NCBI GenBank assembly: GCA_015232165.1
Contig: JADGAE010000151.1
Span: 1-5,315 of the forward strand
Length of the DNA: 5,315 nt
DNA from: Nitrospirota bacterium
Lineage (GTDB): Bacteria; Nitrospirota; Thermodesulfovibrionia; Thermodesulfovibrionales; Magnetobacteriaceae
Direction: 5' to 3'
The translations under genes and the position numbers were made by a program. The notes beneath the pieces are model-generated. The model was not told where the DNA came from. It searched no databases and worked only from the letters and a program-made list of their open reading frames with translations. Numbering within the stretch: the stretch's first letter is position 1; every line of letters starts with the position of its first letter. Positions 5,272-5,315 of this stretch are shown in pieces.

Positions 5272-5315
5272 GCATATTTTCTTTTCTTTCATACAAGAAA
5301 GGATTCCAATGTAGT

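Overview
The window carries four protein-coding genes and an unusually large amount of structured, repeated intergenic DNA. All four genes look intact, with no frameshift inside any of them. The organism is a Gram-negative-type environmental bacterium. The evidence is a two-pass membrane histidine kinase paired with an NtrC-type sigma-54 activator, a cobalamin-domain radical SAM enzyme, and intergenic ATTCCTG palindromes plus GGGGTCAAGGGG-type repeats. These are typical of genomes such as Planctomycetota (anammox group), Nitrospirota or Desulfobacterota. I cannot fix the phylum from this sequence alone.

Layout: (1) 1-54 is the end of a repeat copy that continues off the left edge. (2) 83-1525 (+) is a B12-binding/radical SAM protein whose last three codons and stop lie inside another repeat copy. 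(3) 1514-1690 is that repeat copy, filling the gap between two convergent genes. (4) 1707-3125 (-) is a sigma-54-dependent response regulator, and 3133-4272 (-) is its histidine kinase. The kinase is transcribed first and the two are 7 nt apart. (5) 4291-4694 is a composite of about 404 bp with inverted ends, packed with palindromes, starting 18 nt upstream of the kinase start codon. (6) 4695-4786 is a short spacer with a REP-like scrap. (7) 4787-5257 (-) is a small membrane-anchored 3D-domain (double-psi beta-barrel) cell-wall protein with a very clear ribosome binding site. (8) 5258-5315 is its 5' leader and the window edge.

How the parts work together: the kinase and regulator form a self-contained phosphorelay expected to switch on sigma-54 promoters. 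The kinase has almost no periplasmic domain, so its signal is probably sensed in or near the membrane. The targets are not evident. A weak GG-N10-GC match lies upstream of the radical SAM gene, but inside a repeat. The radical SAM enzyme probably modifies a lipid, cofactor or natural-product substrate, and its reaction cannot be named from sequence.

The most unusual feature is the repeat family. Its boundary motif (GTATCCTCTT, then about 7 nt, then CATGGTAA) occurs four times, twice on each strand, next to three of the four genes. It joins two kinds of internal arm: one of ATTCCTG hairpins and one containing TGGGGTCAAGGGG, a GGGGCG hairpin and a GCGGAG(C/T)CGC hairpin. I see no rRNA, tRNA, CRISPR array or intact transposase.
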